Assembly: GCF_900128595.1 (NCBI RefSeq)
Contig: NZ_LT635893.1
Coordinates: forward strand, 62,001-126,000
Source: Buchnera aphidicola (Cinara pseudotaxifoliae)
GTDB lineage: Bacteria; Pseudomonadota; Gammaproteobacteria; Enterobacterales; Enterobacteriaceae
Reading direction: 5' to 3'
DNA length: 64,000 bases
The notes beneath the pieces are model-generated. The model was not told the origin of the DNA, ran no database searches, and worked only from the letters and a program-made list of their open reading frames with translations. Of this stretch, positions 9,844-19,808 are shown in pieces. A program made the translations under genes and the position numbers. Positions within the stretch are counted from its first letter, which is position 1; each line of letters starts with the position of its first letter.

Positions 9844-10233
9844 GTTATGATTCCTTGTTAAAACAAGAATATGTATATTTTAATACGGTTATGATGATTA
9901 ATTAAAGTGAATAATATTTTTATATTATAATTTTTTAAAGAAAATGGTGTTTTAAATAGCATATAGTATAAAAATATCAGTATTTTTAAAAATAAGAATA
10001 TTAAATATTTTTATGATTTTTTTTGAGTTACTAGTTAAAATATATATTTTTTATAAAAATTAGTAACAAAAATTTTTAATATCTTAGTACATACTGAATA
10101 ATATATCATTTGGTTATAATATATATATTTTTTATCTATGTTGAATATTATATAATTATATAATTTTAATATTTAAAAGTATAATTTAATTATATATAAT
10201 TAATTATTTATTATTTTTTTATATAAATAAATT
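9844..10233. other. Gene-free spacer, dapA / aroC
   Basis: About 390 bases between the dapA start and the aroC stop, both on the minus strand. It consists of A/T runs without an open frame of note. It should hold the dapA promoter, but I can single out no convincing -35/-10 pair. No remnant of a lost gene is recognisable. Confidence 0.4.
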
Positions 10234-11295
10234 CTATTTTCCGCACTGAGCTCTAAAACGTAAAACATGATCCATTAATGTGATTGCAAGCATAGCTTCA
10301 GCAATAGGAACAGCTCGTATACCTACGCAAGGATCATGTCTTCCTTTTGTTATGATAGAAGTTTTTTTTCCTAATATATTGATAGTTTTTCCAGGTATTT
10401 TAATGCTCGATGTTGGTTTGAACGCTGTTTGTACTATGATTTTATCTCCATTGCTAATACCTCCTAAAATTCCTCCTGAATGATTACTGGTAAATCCATT
10501 TGGTAAAATTTCGTCTCGGTGCATATCTCCCGTTTGTTCAATTACCTTAATTCCGTCTCCAATTTCGACTGATTTAGCAGCATTTATACTCATAATAGCA
10601 TGCGCAATATCTGCATCTAATCGATCAAATACAGGTTCTCCTAAACCAATAGGAACATTTTCAGCAATAATTATGATTTTAGCTCCAATAGAATTTCCAG
10701 ATTTTTTTAGTTTTTTCATATACTCAGTTAATTCATGAATTTTTTGTGAGTTACTACAAAAAAAAGAATTGTTTTCTACTTCTTTCCATGAATTAAACGG
10801 ACAATGAATAGGTCCTAATTGAGATAAATATCCTCGAATGATTATATTATATTTTAATTTTAAATATTTTTTTGCAATTGCCCCCGCTGCTACACGAATG
10901 ACTGTTTCTCGTGCAGATGATCGACCTCCTCCTCTATAATCTCTGATTCCGTATTTTTTATCATATGTAAAATCGGCATGATTAGGACGATATATATTTT
11001 TAATATTAGAATAATCTTGTGATCGGATATCTGTATTTTTTATTTTTACTCCAATACTGGTTCCAGTAGTCTTACCTTGAAAAATACCTGAAAAAATTTC
11101 AATTTTATCATTTTCTCGACGTTGTGTAGTAAAAGGAGAAAAACCAGGTCTTCTTCTATCTAGTTCATGCTGTATATCGCTATTTTTTAAAGAGAATCCT
11201 GGAGGAACGCCATCAATGATACCAGCTAACATAGGTCCGTGTGATTCGCCACAAGTTGTAACTTTAAATAATTTTCCAATTGTATTTCCGGCCAT
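10234..11295 (-). CDS. aroC: Chorismate synthase
   Basis: Encodes 353 residues from ATG 11295 (E. coli AroC 361). It is an FMN-dependent enzyme converting EPSP to chorismate, the branch point for Phe, Tyr and Trp. Family signatures are [27 protein letters not shown] with [29 protein letters not shown] and the C-terminal [20 protein letters not shown]. The open frame continues 17 codons upstream, but [14 protein letters not shown] matches the family N terminus and GAGG stands just upstream of it. In E. coli prmB lies between smrB and aroC; here prmB is absent and smrB is divergent from aroC. Confidence 0.95.
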   Translation of the reverse strand: MAGNTIGKLFKVTTCGESHGPMLAGIIDGVPPGFSLKNSDIQHELDRRRPGFSPFTTQRRENDKIEIFSGIFQGKTTGTSIGVKIKNTDIRSQDYSNIKNIYRPNHADFTYDKKYGIRDYRGGGRSSARETVIRVAAGAIAKKYLKLKYNIIIRGYLSQLGPIHCPFNSWKEVENNSFFCSNSQKIHELTEYMKKLKKSGNSIGAKIIIIAENVPIGLGEPVFDRLDADIAHAIMSINAAKSVEIGDGIKVIEQTGDMHRDEILPNGFTSNHSGGILGGISNGDKIIVQTAFKPTSSIKIPGKTINILGKKTSIITKGRHDPCVGIRAVPIAEAMLAITLMDHVLRFRAQCGK

Positions 11296-11584
11296 ATAAA
11301 CCTCATATTTTATAAAAGAAAACGGATATTTTTTGATATATAACATAATCTTATTATAATATTTTCTTTATTTAAAAGAAATATATAACTAGTAACATTA
11401 TTTATTTTGTGAGATAGTTAGATTATTTTATCAGGATTAATGATTATTAATAGGAACGAAGATATAAATTTTTTTAGAAAACTATATATTTTATTTAATT
11501 TTTATTAAATGATATCATTATTTTATATAATTTTATATGTATCAATTTCTATTAGTATAATTAAATATTATAGAAGGTATAGCT

Positions 11585-12127
11585 ATGAAAAAAAATAATA
11601 TAACTGATGTGAATGAAAAAGAAACTTTTTTGTATTACATGAAAGGTGTAAAAAAAATTGTACAAGATAAAATTTGTCATATAAATGTACAAAATAATAG
11701 TAAATATAATTTGTATGTTAAAGATTTTGTTATACAGGATGCACATAGTTATTATTTTAGACACGTAGTAGATGAAAACTCACATTGTTTTTTAGCTGAT
11801 GATCCTATTTGTTTTGTTCGGAATGTTCGTTATAATTTAGATCTTAAAAAATTAAAAAGGGGAGAATATAGACCTGAAATTATTTTAGATTTACATGGTA
11901 TGAATTTATATCAAGCGAAAAAAGAGTTGGGAGTATTAATTGCAATTTGTCATCGAAAAAAAATTTTTTGTGCTAGCATACTTCACGGATATGGTAAAAA
12001 AATATTAAAAAAGAATATACCTTTCTGGTTATCAAAACATCCTGACATACTTGCTTTTCATCAAGCTCCTAGGTTTTTTGGACATGATGCAGCTATTTTA
12101 ATTTTTATTAAACATGATTATGAGTAG
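11585..12127 (+). CDS. smrB: Smr-domain ribosome-rescue endonuclease SmrB
   Basis: Encodes 180 residues (E. coli SmrB 183). In E. coli SmrB is recruited to collided ribosomes and cleaves the mRNA there. The Smr domain fills the C-terminal half: DLHGMNLYQAKKELG opens it, SILHGYGKKILK is the second motif (usually HGKG or HGHG), and FHQAPRFFGHDAAIL closes it. The N-terminal half is lysine-rich and less conserved. AGAAGG stands upstream of ATG 11585. It is divergent from aroC across 289 bases. Two AT-only hairpins follow the stop codon. Confidence 0.88.
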   Translation: MKKNNITDVNEKETFLYYMKGVKKIVQDKICHINVQNNSKYNLYVKDFVIQDAHSYYFRHVVDENSHCFLADDPICFVRNVRYNLDLKKLKRGEYRPEIILDLHGMNLYQAKKELGVLIAICHRKKIFCASILHGYGKKILKKNIPFWLSKHPDILAFHQAPRFFGHDAAILIFIKHDYE

Positions 12128-12153
12128 TAAATATGGAATTGATATAATGATCG

Positions 12154-12192
12154 TTATATAATTATAATTATTACATAATTATAATTATATAA
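12154..12192. repeat. 16-bp AT-only inverted repeat after smrB
   Basis: Left arm 12154-12169 pairs perfectly with right arm 12177-12192 around a 7-base loop. It begins 26 bases after the smrB stop. It could serve as a weak terminator or an mRNA 3'-end stabiliser. The arms contain only A and T, so chance is not excluded. Confidence 0.5.
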
Positions 12193-12202
12193 ATAATTAA
12201 GT

Positions 12203-12232
12203 TTTATTAAAATTAATATTAATTTTAATAAA
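12203..12232. repeat. 30-bp perfect AT-only palindrome
   Basis: Positions 12203-12217 are the exact reverse complement of 12218-12232, with no unpaired centre base. It lies ten bases after the preceding inverted repeat. A palindrome of this length could extrude as a cruciform or fold in RNA. Its role is unknown. Confidence 0.5.
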
Positions 12233-12634
12233 TAATTGATATATATCATAATACATTTTATATTTTTTTTGAAAATATGATTCAGTTAAAAGAATAATAT
12301 TTTTTATTATTATGTAATCGTAATGTAATTTAAAATTTATAAAAATTTTATTTTATATGAGTTTTATGTATACATTTGTTTTAAAAATATAATAATATAT
12401 TATTATATTTAATAAATATATTTTATATAGACATTAAAACAATTATTTTTATATAATAATATACTGTTATACTATAAATATAGTAAATTTTTGAAAGTTA
12501 TTAAAATTTAATATTTCATAGAATGAATTAATATATGAATCAAAATAAATATTTTTAGTTTTAATTATGTTATATAAAAATTAATAACTATCTTTTTATA
12601 TAAATAAATTTTCTTTTTATTATATATAATAATA

Positions 12635-13552
12635 ATGAATAAGGTAATGAAATTGAATAAACATCGTGTACGTTTAGCTATACAAAAATCTGGCAGATTA
12701 AGTTATGATTCACATAAGTTACTAAAAAGTTGTGGTATAAAAATCAATTTACAAAAATCTAGTTTACTTGCTTTTGCTGAAAATATGCCAATTGATATTC
12801 TTTTAGTCCGAGATGATGATATTCCGGGTTTAATTATGGATGGAGTAGTAGAATTAGGTATTATTGGTTCTAATGTTTTAAAAGAAAAATGTTTAACTAG
12901 ATTGCTAGTCAAAGAACCTGTTTCATATACTGTATTGCAAAAATTAGATTTTGGTACTTGTCGTTTGTCTGTTTCAGTACCCCTGGACATGAAATACTCA
13001 GGAATATCGTGTTTACAGAATTTTCGTATTGCTACTTCATATCCGAATTTATTGAAAAGATATTTTGATAAAAAAAAAGTTTCTTTTAAGCCATTTGTTT
13101 TAAATGGTTCGGTAGAAGTAGCGTATAATTCTGGATTGGCAGATGTAATATGTGATCTGGTATCCACAGGAGCTACTTTAGATGCAAATGGTTTAAGAGA
13201 AGTAGATACTATTTATCATTCTTGTGCTTGTTTGATTTCTCAAAAAATAGAATCTTTAGTTCCAGAAAAAAAATTATTTATTAAAAAGTTATTAAATCGT
13301 ATTAAAGGAGTAATTAAAGCGAGAGAATCTAAATATATTATGTTACATATTGAAAAAAATAAATTAAAAGCAGTTACAAATTTATTACAAGGAGTAGAAC
13401 GCCCTACTATTTTAGAGTTATTTGGAAATAGAAATAAAGTAGCTTTACATATGGTTAGCAGTGAAAATATTTTTTGGGAAACTATGGAACAATTAAAATT
13501 ATTAGGAGCAAGCTCTATTCTAGTGCTGCCCATAGAAAAAATGATGGAATAA
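12635..13552 (+). CDS. hisG: ATP phosphoribosyltransferase, first gene of the his operon
   Basis: Encodes 305 residues in the long, self-regulated HisG form (E. coli 299). It couples ATP and PRPP as the first committed step of histidine synthesis. [28 protein letters not shown] and [18 protein letters not shown] are family blocks. The C-terminal regulatory domain that binds histidine is present, with [33 protein letters not shown] and LPIEKMME. Two in-frame starts are possible, ATG 12635 and ATG 12647; the second matches the E. coli length better, but neither has a well-spaced ribosome binding site. It is separated from hisD by seven bases. Retention of the regulatory domain suggests feedback inhibition could persist. 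Confidence 0.95.
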   Translation: MNKVMKLNKHRVRLAIQKSGRLSYDSHKLLKSCGIKINLQKSSLLAFAENMPIDILLVRDDDIPGLIMDGVVELGIIGSNVLKEKCLTRLLVKEPVSYTVLQKLDFGTCRLSVSVPLDMKYSGISCLQNFRIATSYPNLLKRYFDKKKVSFKPFVLNGSVEVAYNSGLADVICDLVSTGATLDANGLREVDTIYHSCACLISQKIESLVPEKKLFIKKLLNRIKGVIKARESKYIMLHIEKNKLKAVTNLLQGVERPTILELFGNRNKVALHMVSSENIFWETMEQLKLLGASSILVLPIEKMME

Positions 13553-13559
13553 AATAATT

Positions 13560-14891
13560 ATGTTAAATATGAGTAATAATATTTTTTATTGGGATAGTTT
13601 GTCTAATCAAGAACAAAATTCTATATTATTAAGACCTAAATCAAAAATTAATAATAGTTTGAGATCTTCTGTTTCAAGAATTCTTAAAAAAGTAAAAAAA
13701 AATGGGGATTCTGCTTTACATGCCTACAATTTACAGTTTGATAAAGTTAAATTAGATGCTTTTTATATTGAACAAAAAAAAATAAATCTTTCTTCTTCTT
13801 TGGTTTCTCAATCTTTTAAAAATGCTATATTAATTGCAAAAAAAAATATTAGAACATTTCATTCTAAACAAATTTCTACTGATTTAGATGTGTGTACATA
13901 TCCTGGAGTTCGGTGTCAACATATAAGCAGACCAATAAATTCAGTAGGTTTATATGTTCCGAAGGGTTTTTATCCATTAGTTTCTACTGCTTTAATGTTA
14001 TCCATACCTGCTCAATTAGCTGGATGTCCGAATATTGTCCTATGTTCTCCTCCTCCTGTTAGTAATGAATTACTGTATATTGCAAAGATATGTGGTATTG
14101 AACGAGTAATTCAATTAGGCGGAGCACATGCTATCGCAGCTCTTGCTTTTGGAACCAACAGTATACAAAAAGTTGATAAAATTTTTGGACCAGGTAATGT
14201 TTTTGTAACAGAAGCTAAGTTACAAATTAGTCAACTAATGAATCCTTGTGTTTCAATTGATATGCTTGCCGGTCCTTCCGAAATGTTGATTATTTCTGAT
14301 AAGTATTCTAACCCTAAATTTATTGCTTCTGACTTATTAGCTCAATTGGAACATGATAATAATTCTCAAGTAATATTAGTCAGCACTAGCAAGGGCTTAG
14401 TTAATAACGTGGTTTTAGAAATTGAAAAACAAATGCTTTGTTTAACAAAAAAAAATATTATTTTATGTTCTTTAAAAAATAGTAAAATTATCGTAACTAA
14501 ATCTGTATTAAAATGTTTTGAAATATCGAATTTGTATTCTCCTGAACATTTGATGTTACATATTAAAAATTCTAGAAGTTTTTTATCGCATGTGAAAAAT
14601 GCTGGATCAGTATTTTTAGGTTCATGGACACCGGGTGCGGCAGGTGATTATATTACAGGATCTAATCATGTTTTACCTACATACGGATTTTCTAATACGT
14701 ATTCTTCTTTGTGTGTTTCTGATTTTAAAAAAACAATTACAATTCAATCTATGACAAAGAAATCTCTACAACAATTATCTAAAAATATCATGGTTTTGTC
14801 TGAAACAGAAGGTATGGATGCTCATAGTAAATCGGTAAGTACTAGAATTAATCATTTAGATGTAATTATTAAAAATAATGAGTCGACATAA
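13560..14891 (+). CDS. hisD: Histidinol dehydrogenase
   Basis: Encodes 443 residues (E. coli 434). It is a zinc enzyme oxidising L-histidinol to L-histidine in two NAD-dependent steps, the end of the pathway. GPGNVFVTEAK is the dehydrogenase signature; LEHDNNSQV carries the Gln/His zinc ligands with the preceding AQ; YSPEHL carries the catalytic Glu-His pair; GAAGDYITG carries an Asp ligand and EGMDAHSKS the C-terminal His ligand. ATG 13569 (MSNNIFYW) would match E. coli slightly better than ATG 13560. The 3' end overlaps hisC by 14 bases. Confidence 0.95.
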   Translation: MLNMSNNIFYWDSLSNQEQNSILLRPKSKINNSLRSSVSRILKKVKKNGDSALHAYNLQFDKVKLDAFYIEQKKINLSSSLVSQSFKNAILIAKKNIRTFHSKQISTDLDVCTYPGVRCQHISRPINSVGLYVPKGFYPLVSTALMLSIPAQLAGCPNIVLCSPPPVSNELLYIAKICGIERVIQLGGAHAIAALAFGTNSIQKVDKIFGPGNVFVTEAKLQISQLMNPCVSIDMLAGPSEMLIISDKYSNPKFIASDLLAQLEHDNNSQVILVSTSKGLVNNVVLEIEKQMLCLTKKNIILCSLKNSKIIVTKSVLKCFEISNLYSPEHLMLHIKNSRSFLSHVKNAGSVFLGSWTPGAAGDYITGSNHVLPTYGFSNTYSSLCVSDFKKTITIQSMTKKSLQQLSKNIMVLSETEGMDAHSKSVSTRINHLDVIIKNNEST

Positions 14892-15963
14892 TATGAAACG
14901 TTTGACACCACATCATATATATACTTTACAACCATATCAATCTGCACGTCGAATTGGTTTAACTGGTCGTATTTATTTAAATGCTAATGAATCTCCTTGG
15001 AGTAGTACTATTAAATATCAGCATACTAATTTAAATCGATATCCAGAATTTCAATCATCTGTTTTGTTAAATAAATATGCTCAATACTCTAATACTTCTA
15101 TTAATAATCTCTTAATCACTAGAGGAGCAGATGAGGGAATAGAATTATTAATTCGTGCTTTTTGTGTACCAAAAAATGATAAAATTATGTTTTTTCCTCC
15201 AACATACGATATGTATGCAGTGATAGCTAATATATATAATATTAAAAAAAAAATAATTCCAATATTATCAAATTTTCAATTGGATTTAATAAATATAAAA
15301 AAATATATTAATAATGTTAAATTAATATATATTTGTAATCCTAATAATCCTACTGGAAATTTTTTTTTGAAAAAAGATATAATTAGTATTCTTGATATGA
15401 TTCCACAAACAACTTTATTAATAATTGATGAGGCGTATGTTGATTTTTCGATTAAAAATAGTTTTGTTCCACAATTAAATAAGTATTCTAATTTAGTTGT
15501 TTTAAGGACTTTATCTAAAGCTTTTGGTTTATCAGCATTAAGATGTGGTTTTGTATTGTCTAATTCTAATATTATTAATGTTCTTAAAAAGGTATCAGCT
15601 CCTTATCCTATTGCTACTCCTGTATCAGATCTTGCTATAAAATCGTTACAATTGGAGAATATTAAATGCGTTCAAAAGAATATTTTACAGATTACATCTA
15701 ATAAAGATCTTTTAGTTAAAGAACTTCAGTCTTTTTCGTGTGTAGATCACGTATTTCCTAGTAAAACTAATTTTATTCTTGTTAAGTTTTTTAGGTCTGA
15801 TGTTATTTTTCAACATTTTTTGTTGCATGGAATTATAGTTCGTGATCAATCATGTAAAATAGGTTTAAGTAATTGTGTAAGAATATCTATTGGAACTATA
15901 AACGAATGCCAAGATCTAATTAAAGTTTTACGTATGTTTAAAGGAAAAAAAGATATAAGATGA
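14878..15963 (+). CDS. hisC: Histidinol-phosphate aminotransferase
   Basis: Encodes 361 residues (E. coli 356), a PLP-dependent class I/II aminotransferase converting imidazole-acetol phosphate to histidinol phosphate. LQPYQSARRIG and LNANESPW open the fold, RGADEGIELLIRAF follows, NPNNPTGN is the PLP region, IIDEAYVDF carries the Asp, and LRTLSKAFGLSALRCGF carries the Schiff-base Lys. The start overlaps the end of hisD by 14 bases; ATG 14893 is an alternative that removes the overlap. The TGA stop overlaps the hisB start in an ATGA junction, which indicates translational coupling. Confidence 0.95.
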   Translation: MSRHNMKRLTPHHIYTLQPYQSARRIGLTGRIYLNANESPWSSTIKYQHTNLNRYPEFQSSVLLNKYAQYSNTSINNLLITRGADEGIELLIRAFCVPKNDKIMFFPPTYDMYAVIANIYNIKKKIIPILSNFQLDLINIKKYINNVKLIYICNPNNPTGNFFLKKDIISILDMIPQTTLLIIDEAYVDFSIKNSFVPQLNKYSNLVVLRTLSKAFGLSALRCGFVLSNSNIINVLKKVSAPYPIATPVSDLAIKSLQLENIKCVQKNILQITSNKDLLVKELQSFSCVDHVFPSKTNFILVKFFRSDVIFQHFLLHGIIVRDQSCKIGLSNCVRISIGTINECQDLIKVLRMFKGKKDIR

Positions 15964-17027
15964 AAAAAAAATTTTTATTTATTGATCGTGATGGTACATT
16001 GATTCGTGAACCAAAAAAAACATTACAAATTGATAGTTTTGATAAATTTTTTTTAGAAAAAGATGTAATTGTTTCTTTATTACAACTAATAAAATTTGGT
16101 TATAAATTAGTTTTGATAACTAATCAAGATGGCTTAGGTAGTGTATCTTTTTCTATAAACAAATTCAGTAAAATACATAATTTAATGTTAAGTATTTTTT
16201 CTTCACAAAATATTTTTTTTGATAGTATTTTAATTTGCCCGCATTTTGCTCACGATAACTGTAATTGTCGTAAACCAAAGATTACTTTAGTAAAACATTG
16301 GATTAATGATGATAAATTTGATAAAAAAAATAGTTATGTTATTGGAGATAGGAATACAGATGTTCAATTAGCTAATAATATGGGTATAAAGAGTTTTTTA
16401 TATGATGCTAAGTTTTTTTCATGGAAGAATATAGTTTCTTGTTTGAAACGTCCTAATCGTTTATCAGAGATATCGAGAAACACCCTTGAAACAAAAATAT
16501 TCATAAAAGTTAGTCTTGATATTCCTATTGATAACTATATAAATACCGGCATTCACTTTTTAGATCATATGTTAGATCAATTTAGAATTCATAGTGGTAT
16601 TTGTATGTATGTTGAGGTTATTGGAGATTTGTGGATTGATGATCATCATACCATTGAAGATGTTGGAATTGCACTAGGATCTGCTTTAAGAAATGCTTTA
16701 GGAAATAAATTTGGAATATCTAGATATGGATTTACATTACCTATGGATGAAAGTATTTGCTCATGTTTTATCGATATATCTGGTCGTTCTTTTTTGTCAT
16801 TTTGTGCCGTTTTTAAACATAAATATATTGGTGATTTAAGCGCTTGTATGATAGAACATTTTTTTTATTCAATTAGTCAATCTATGAAAATTACTATTCA
16901 TTTACATGCTTGTGGTAAAAATGATCATCATTGTGCTGAAAGTTTATTTAAAGCATTCGGTAGAACTATAAAACAAGCCATTTGTTTGGATGGAGATAGT
17001 TTACCTACTTCAAAAGGTGTCTTATAA
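15960..17027 (+). CDS. hisB: Bifunctional histidinol-phosphatase / imidazoleglycerol-phosphate dehydratase
   Basis: Encodes 355 residues, the fused HisB of Enterobacterales (E. coli 355). The N-terminal HAD phosphatase has FIDRDGTLIREP with the nucleophile Asp, TNQDGLG, the zinc loop CPHFAHDNCNCRKPK and GDRNTDV. The C-terminal dehydratase has metal-binding HFLDHMLDQF, HHTIEDVGIALG and CGKNDHHCAESLFKAFGR. The fused architecture itself points to a gammaproteobacterium. It joins hisC by ATGA and hisH by a one-base TAATG overlap. Confidence 0.96.
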   Translation: MKKKFLFIDRDGTLIREPKKTLQIDSFDKFFLEKDVIVSLLQLIKFGYKLVLITNQDGLGSVSFSINKFSKIHNLMLSIFSSQNIFFDSILICPHFAHDNCNCRKPKITLVKHWINDDKFDKKNSYVIGDRNTDVQLANNMGIKSFLYDAKFFSWKNIVSCLKRPNRLSEISRNTLETKIFIKVSLDIPIDNYINTGIHFLDHMLDQFRIHSGICMYVEVIGDLWIDDHHTIEDVGIALGSALRNALGNKFGISRYGFTLPMDESICSCFIDISGRSFLSFCAVFKHKYIGDLSACMIEHFFYSISQSMKITIHLHACGKNDHHCAESLFKAFGRTIKQAICLDGDSLPTSKGVL

Positions 17028-17617
17028 TGTCAATTGTAATTATTAATACCGGTTTTTCTAATTTATATTCTATTAAAAGTGCTATCCGTAGAATAGGATA
17101 TACATCAAGCGTTACTGATTCAATTCATGACATCAAAGTAGCTGATAAAATATTTTTGCCAGGTATAGGTACTGCTGCATCTTTAATAAAAACGTTGACA
17201 CAAAACCATTTATTATCATTTATAAAAAAGACAAATCAACCTATTCTAGGTATTTGTTTGGGTATGCAGTTGTTAGGAAAGTACAGTTATGAAGGAAAAA
17301 AATGTGTTTTATTAAATAAAATATCTAATTCAATAAAGAAATTACCTCATAAAAACTGTTCTGTTCCACATATTGGTTGGAATACTGTACATTATAAACA
17401 TTCTCATTTTTTGTTTAAAAATATTGATAATAATACTCGATTTTATTTTTTGCATAGTTATTATATGGATGTTAATCCATATACTATTTCTATATCAACA
17501 CATGGTCTTCAGTTTTGTTCTTCAGTTGCAATACAAAATTTTTTTGGAGTACAATTTCATCCAGAAAAATCAGGAAATGTTGGGGAACAGTTAATTAAAA
17601 ATTTTTTAGAGATATAA
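17027..17617 (+). CDS. hisH: Imidazole glycerol phosphate synthase, glutaminase subunit
   Basis: Encodes 196 residues (E. coli 196). It is a class I glutamine amidotransferase that hands ammonia to HisF. NTGFSNLYSI is the N-terminal motif, GICLGMQLLG contains the nucleophile Cys, and GVQFHPEKSG supplies His and Glu of the triad. It forms the heterodimeric synthase with HisF, encoded two genes downstream. It overlaps hisB by one base and is followed by hisA after five bases. Confidence 0.95.
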   Translation: MSIVIINTGFSNLYSIKSAIRRIGYTSSVTDSIHDIKVADKIFLPGIGTAASLIKTLTQNHLLSFIKKTNQPILGICLGMQLLGKYSYEGKKCVLLNKISNSIKKLPHKNCSVPHIGWNTVHYKHSHFLFKNIDNNTRFYFLHSYYMDVNPYTISISTHGLQFCSSVAIQNFFGVQFHPEKSGNVGEQLIKNFLEI

Positions 17618-17622
17618 GATAT

Positions 17623-18363
17623 ATGATTATTCCATCTTTAGATTTTATTAATGGTAAAATTGTAAGGTTATATCAAGGTAATTATAGTAATAAAATGTTA
17701 TATAATATTGACATTTTTAAACAGATTGATCAGTATATTTCTGAGGGGTCTAAACACATACATTTAGTAGACTTAGACGGATGTAATAACCCTAAAGATC
17801 GTCAAAAAAATATTCTAAAAATTATTTCTTACTATCATGGTAAAGTTACTTTTCAAGTAGGAGGAGGAATTCGCTCTATAAATGATATTGAAGATTTATT
17901 AAGTATAGGTGTATTAAAAATTGTAATAGGCACTATTGCTATTGATCAACCTAATATGTTTAAAAAATGGTTATGTAAATATGGCGGTGATAGATTTATA
18001 TTGGCCGCAGATACTTATGTAACTGATAATAATGAAAATAAACTTGCTATTCATGGTTGGAAAACTATTACTGATATTAATTTAGAAAGTATAATTCATA
18101 AGTTTATTCCTTATGGTTTAAAGAACGTTTTGTGTACAGATATATCCAGAGATGGAACGTTTTTAGGTCCTAATATAGTTTTATATAAAGATTTAAAAAA
18201 AATTTTTCCGAAGATAATATTACAATCTTCAGGAGGAATAAATTCTCTTTCAGATTTATATCTTTTAAAAAAACATAACGTAGAGCATGTGATTATTGGG
18301 CGAGCTTTATTAGAAAAAAAATTTACTTTTTCGGAGGCTCAGCAATGTTGGCAAAAAGAATAA
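17623..18363 (+). CDS. hisA: ProFAR isomerase (HisA)
   Basis: Encodes 246 residues (E. coli 245), a (beta/alpha)8 barrel that isomerises ProFAR to PRFAR. Barrel phosphate-binding and catalytic segments are visible: [18 protein letters not shown] with the catalytic Asp, QVGGGIRS, and [14 protein letters not shown] with the second Asp. It shares its fold with HisF, the next gene. Its 3' end overlaps hisF by 19 bases and contains a strong GGAGG that serves the hisF start. Confidence 0.95.
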   Translation: MIIPSLDFINGKIVRLYQGNYSNKMLYNIDIFKQIDQYISEGSKHIHLVDLDGCNNPKDRQKNILKIISYYHGKVTFQVGGGIRSINDIEDLLSIGVLKIVIGTIAIDQPNMFKKWLCKYGGDRFILAADTYVTDNNENKLAIHGWKTITDINLESIIHKFIPYGLKNVLCTDISRDGTFLGPNIVLYKDLKKIFPKIILQSSGGINSLSDLYLLKKHNVEHVIIGRALLEKKFTFSEAQQCWQKE

Positions 18364-19121
18364 TAGCATGTTTAGATGTTAATAAAGGGGTGGTAGTAAA
18401 AGGTGTTAAATTTAACAATCATGTGATTGTAGGTGATATACTTGAACTAGCAAAATATTATTCACAAGAAGGAATTGATGAATTAGTTTTTTATGATATA
18501 TCAGCTTCTCCTGAAAAAAAATTGTTGGATATTAAGTGGATTGCTCGTATTGCAGAAATAATTAACATCCCCTTTTCCGTAGCAGGCGGAATTTCGTCTG
18601 TAGAGGATGCAGAGCTGATTTTGTCTTTAGGAGCAGACAAAATATCTATTAATTCTCCGGCTTTACTTAATCCTGCATTAATCAGTCAGTTAGCAGATCG
18701 TTTTGGAGTACAGTGTATTGTAGTTGGAATTGATTCATGGTACGATAAAAATAGTAAAACATATCATGTTTTTCAATATACCGGTCAGAAAAGTAAATCT
18801 CGTGCCACACTATGGAAGACTGTAGATTGGGTAAAGAAAGTACAAAAATTAGGTGCAGGTGAAATTGTTTTAAACACTATGAATACAGATGGAATGAAAA
18901 ATGGGTATGATATTGTACAATTACAAAGAATTCGAGATATCTGTTCAATACCTTTAGTGGCCTCGGGTGGAGCTGGAGATATGTATGATTTTTTAAATGT
19001 ATTTAAATATGCGAATGTTGAAGGGGCTTTAGCTGCTTCTATATTTCATAATAAAAAAGTTTCTATTATAGATTTAAAAAATTTTTTATCTGAAAAAAGG
19101 GTACTAATTAGAAGATGTTAA
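18345..19121 (+). CDS. hisF: Imidazole glycerol phosphate synthase, cyclase subunit
   Basis: Encodes 258 residues (E. coli 258). It uses ammonia delivered by HisH to turn PRFAR into imidazole glycerol phosphate and [23 protein letters not shown] carries the catalytic Asp, [11 protein letters not shown] binds phosphate, [13 protein letters not shown] carries the second Asp, and LVASGGAGD follows. GGAGG, about nine bases upstream and inside hisA, is among the strongest ribosome binding sites in the window. It overlaps hisI by seven bases. Confidence 0.95.
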   Translation: MLAKRIIACLDVNKGVVVKGVKFNNHVIVGDILELAKYYSQEGIDELVFYDISASPEKKLLDIKWIARIAEIINIPFSVAGGISSVEDAELILSLGADKISINSPALLNPALISQLADRFGVQCIVVGIDSWYDKNSKTYHVFQYTGQKSKSRATLWKTVDWVKKVQKLGAGEIVLNTMNTDGMKNGYDIVQLQRIRDICSIPLVASGGAGDMYDFLNVFKYANVEGALAASIFHNKKVSIIDLKNFLSEKRVLIRRC

Positions 19122-19729
19122 CCTATAATGATATAAAAAACTTAAATTGGAAGAAATTTAAAAACATGATACCTGCAATTGCTCAACATTATATTTCGGG
19201 AGAAATTTTGATGTTTGGATATATGAATCAATCTGCGTGTATACATACTTTAGAAAATAAGTTGTTTACTTTGTATTCTCGAAAAAAAAAACGTTTGTGG
19301 GTTAAGGGAGAAACTTCTAAAAATTTTTTGCATGTAAAAAAATTAACCACGGATTGTGATCGTGATGTTATTTTAGTACATGTAAAACCTGTAGGCAATA
19401 CTTGTCATTTAAATAGATTTAGTTGTTTTGAATCTTCGAAACCAGTATATTCATTTCTTCTGCAATTAGAAAATATTATTAAATTAAGAAAAAAAAATAC
19501 TACTGACAAATCATACGTAAGTAATTTACTGTCTTTAGGAAGACATAGAATTGCTCAAAAAATTGGTGAAGAATCAGTTGAAGTGATTATAGCTTTTTTA
19601 GAGAAAAATTCTATTAATGTTATTAATGAATCATCTGATTTATTATTTCATTTATTGGTTTTGTTACAGTCTATAGATATAGATTTTAAATTAATTATAA
19701 AAAATTTAAAATGTAGAACTAACAAATAA
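19115..19729 (+). CDS. hisI: Bifunctional phosphoribosyl-AMP cyclohydrolase / phosphoribosyl-ATP pyrophosphatase
   Basis: Encodes 204 residues (E. coli HisIE 203), catalysing steps two and three of the pathway. The N-terminal cyclohydrolase has [26 protein letters not shown] and the metal-binding TTDCDRD followed by GNTCH. The C-terminal MazG-like pyrophosphatase has [13 protein letters not shown] and [13 protein letters not shown]. It is the last gene of an eight-gene operon with the standard enterobacterial order and almost no spacers. A short hairpin follows. Confidence 0.95.
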   Translation: MLTYNDIKNLNWKKFKNMIPAIAQHYISGEILMFGYMNQSACIHTLENKLFTLYSRKKKRLWVKGETSKNFLHVKKLTTDCDRDVILVHVKPVGNTCHLNRFSCFESSKPVYSFLLQLENIIKLRKKNTTDKSYVSNLLSLGRHRIAQKIGEESVEVIIAFLEKNSINVINESSDLLFHLLVLLQSIDIDFKLIIKNLKCRTNK

Positions 19730-19731
19730 CG

Positions 19732-19754
19732 TTAATACTTTTAATGAGTATTAA
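19732..19754 (+). terminator. Short hairpin after the his operon
   Basis: An 8-bp perfect stem (19732-19739 with 19747-19754) with a 7-base loop starts three bases after the hisI stop. A T-rich stretch follows, but it has no long uninterrupted T run. Its position suggests an operon terminator; the low G+C of the stem makes it weak. Confidence 0.45.
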
Positions 19755-19808
19755 TTATTTATAAAAAATTATATATAAAAATTTTGAAAATTTATTTTGA
19801 GGATGTGT

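Larger units (their letters stand above)
12128..12634. other. Gene-free leader region upstream of hisG
   Basis: About 500 A/T-rich bases between smrB and the histidine operon. It holds two perfect AT-only inverted repeats (12154-12192 and 12203-12232) near the smrB end. I searched for a hisL-type leader peptide with a run of CAT/CAC codons and found none, so classical enterobacterial his attenuation appears absent. The operon promoter must lie here but is not evident. Confidence 0.5.

Noticed and set aside
11296-11346. N-terminal extension of aroC
   Set aside because: The 17 extra codons have no counterpart in chorismate synthases and the internal ATG has a good ribosome binding site.
12128-12634. 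his operon leader peptide and attenuator
   Set aside because: No reading frame with a run of His codons and no terminator/antiterminator pair next to hisG were found.
12703-13167. 154-codon open frame on the minus strand inside hisG
   Set aside because: It lies antisense within a fully conserved gene, has no ribosome binding site and no recognisable domain; it is a shadow frame.
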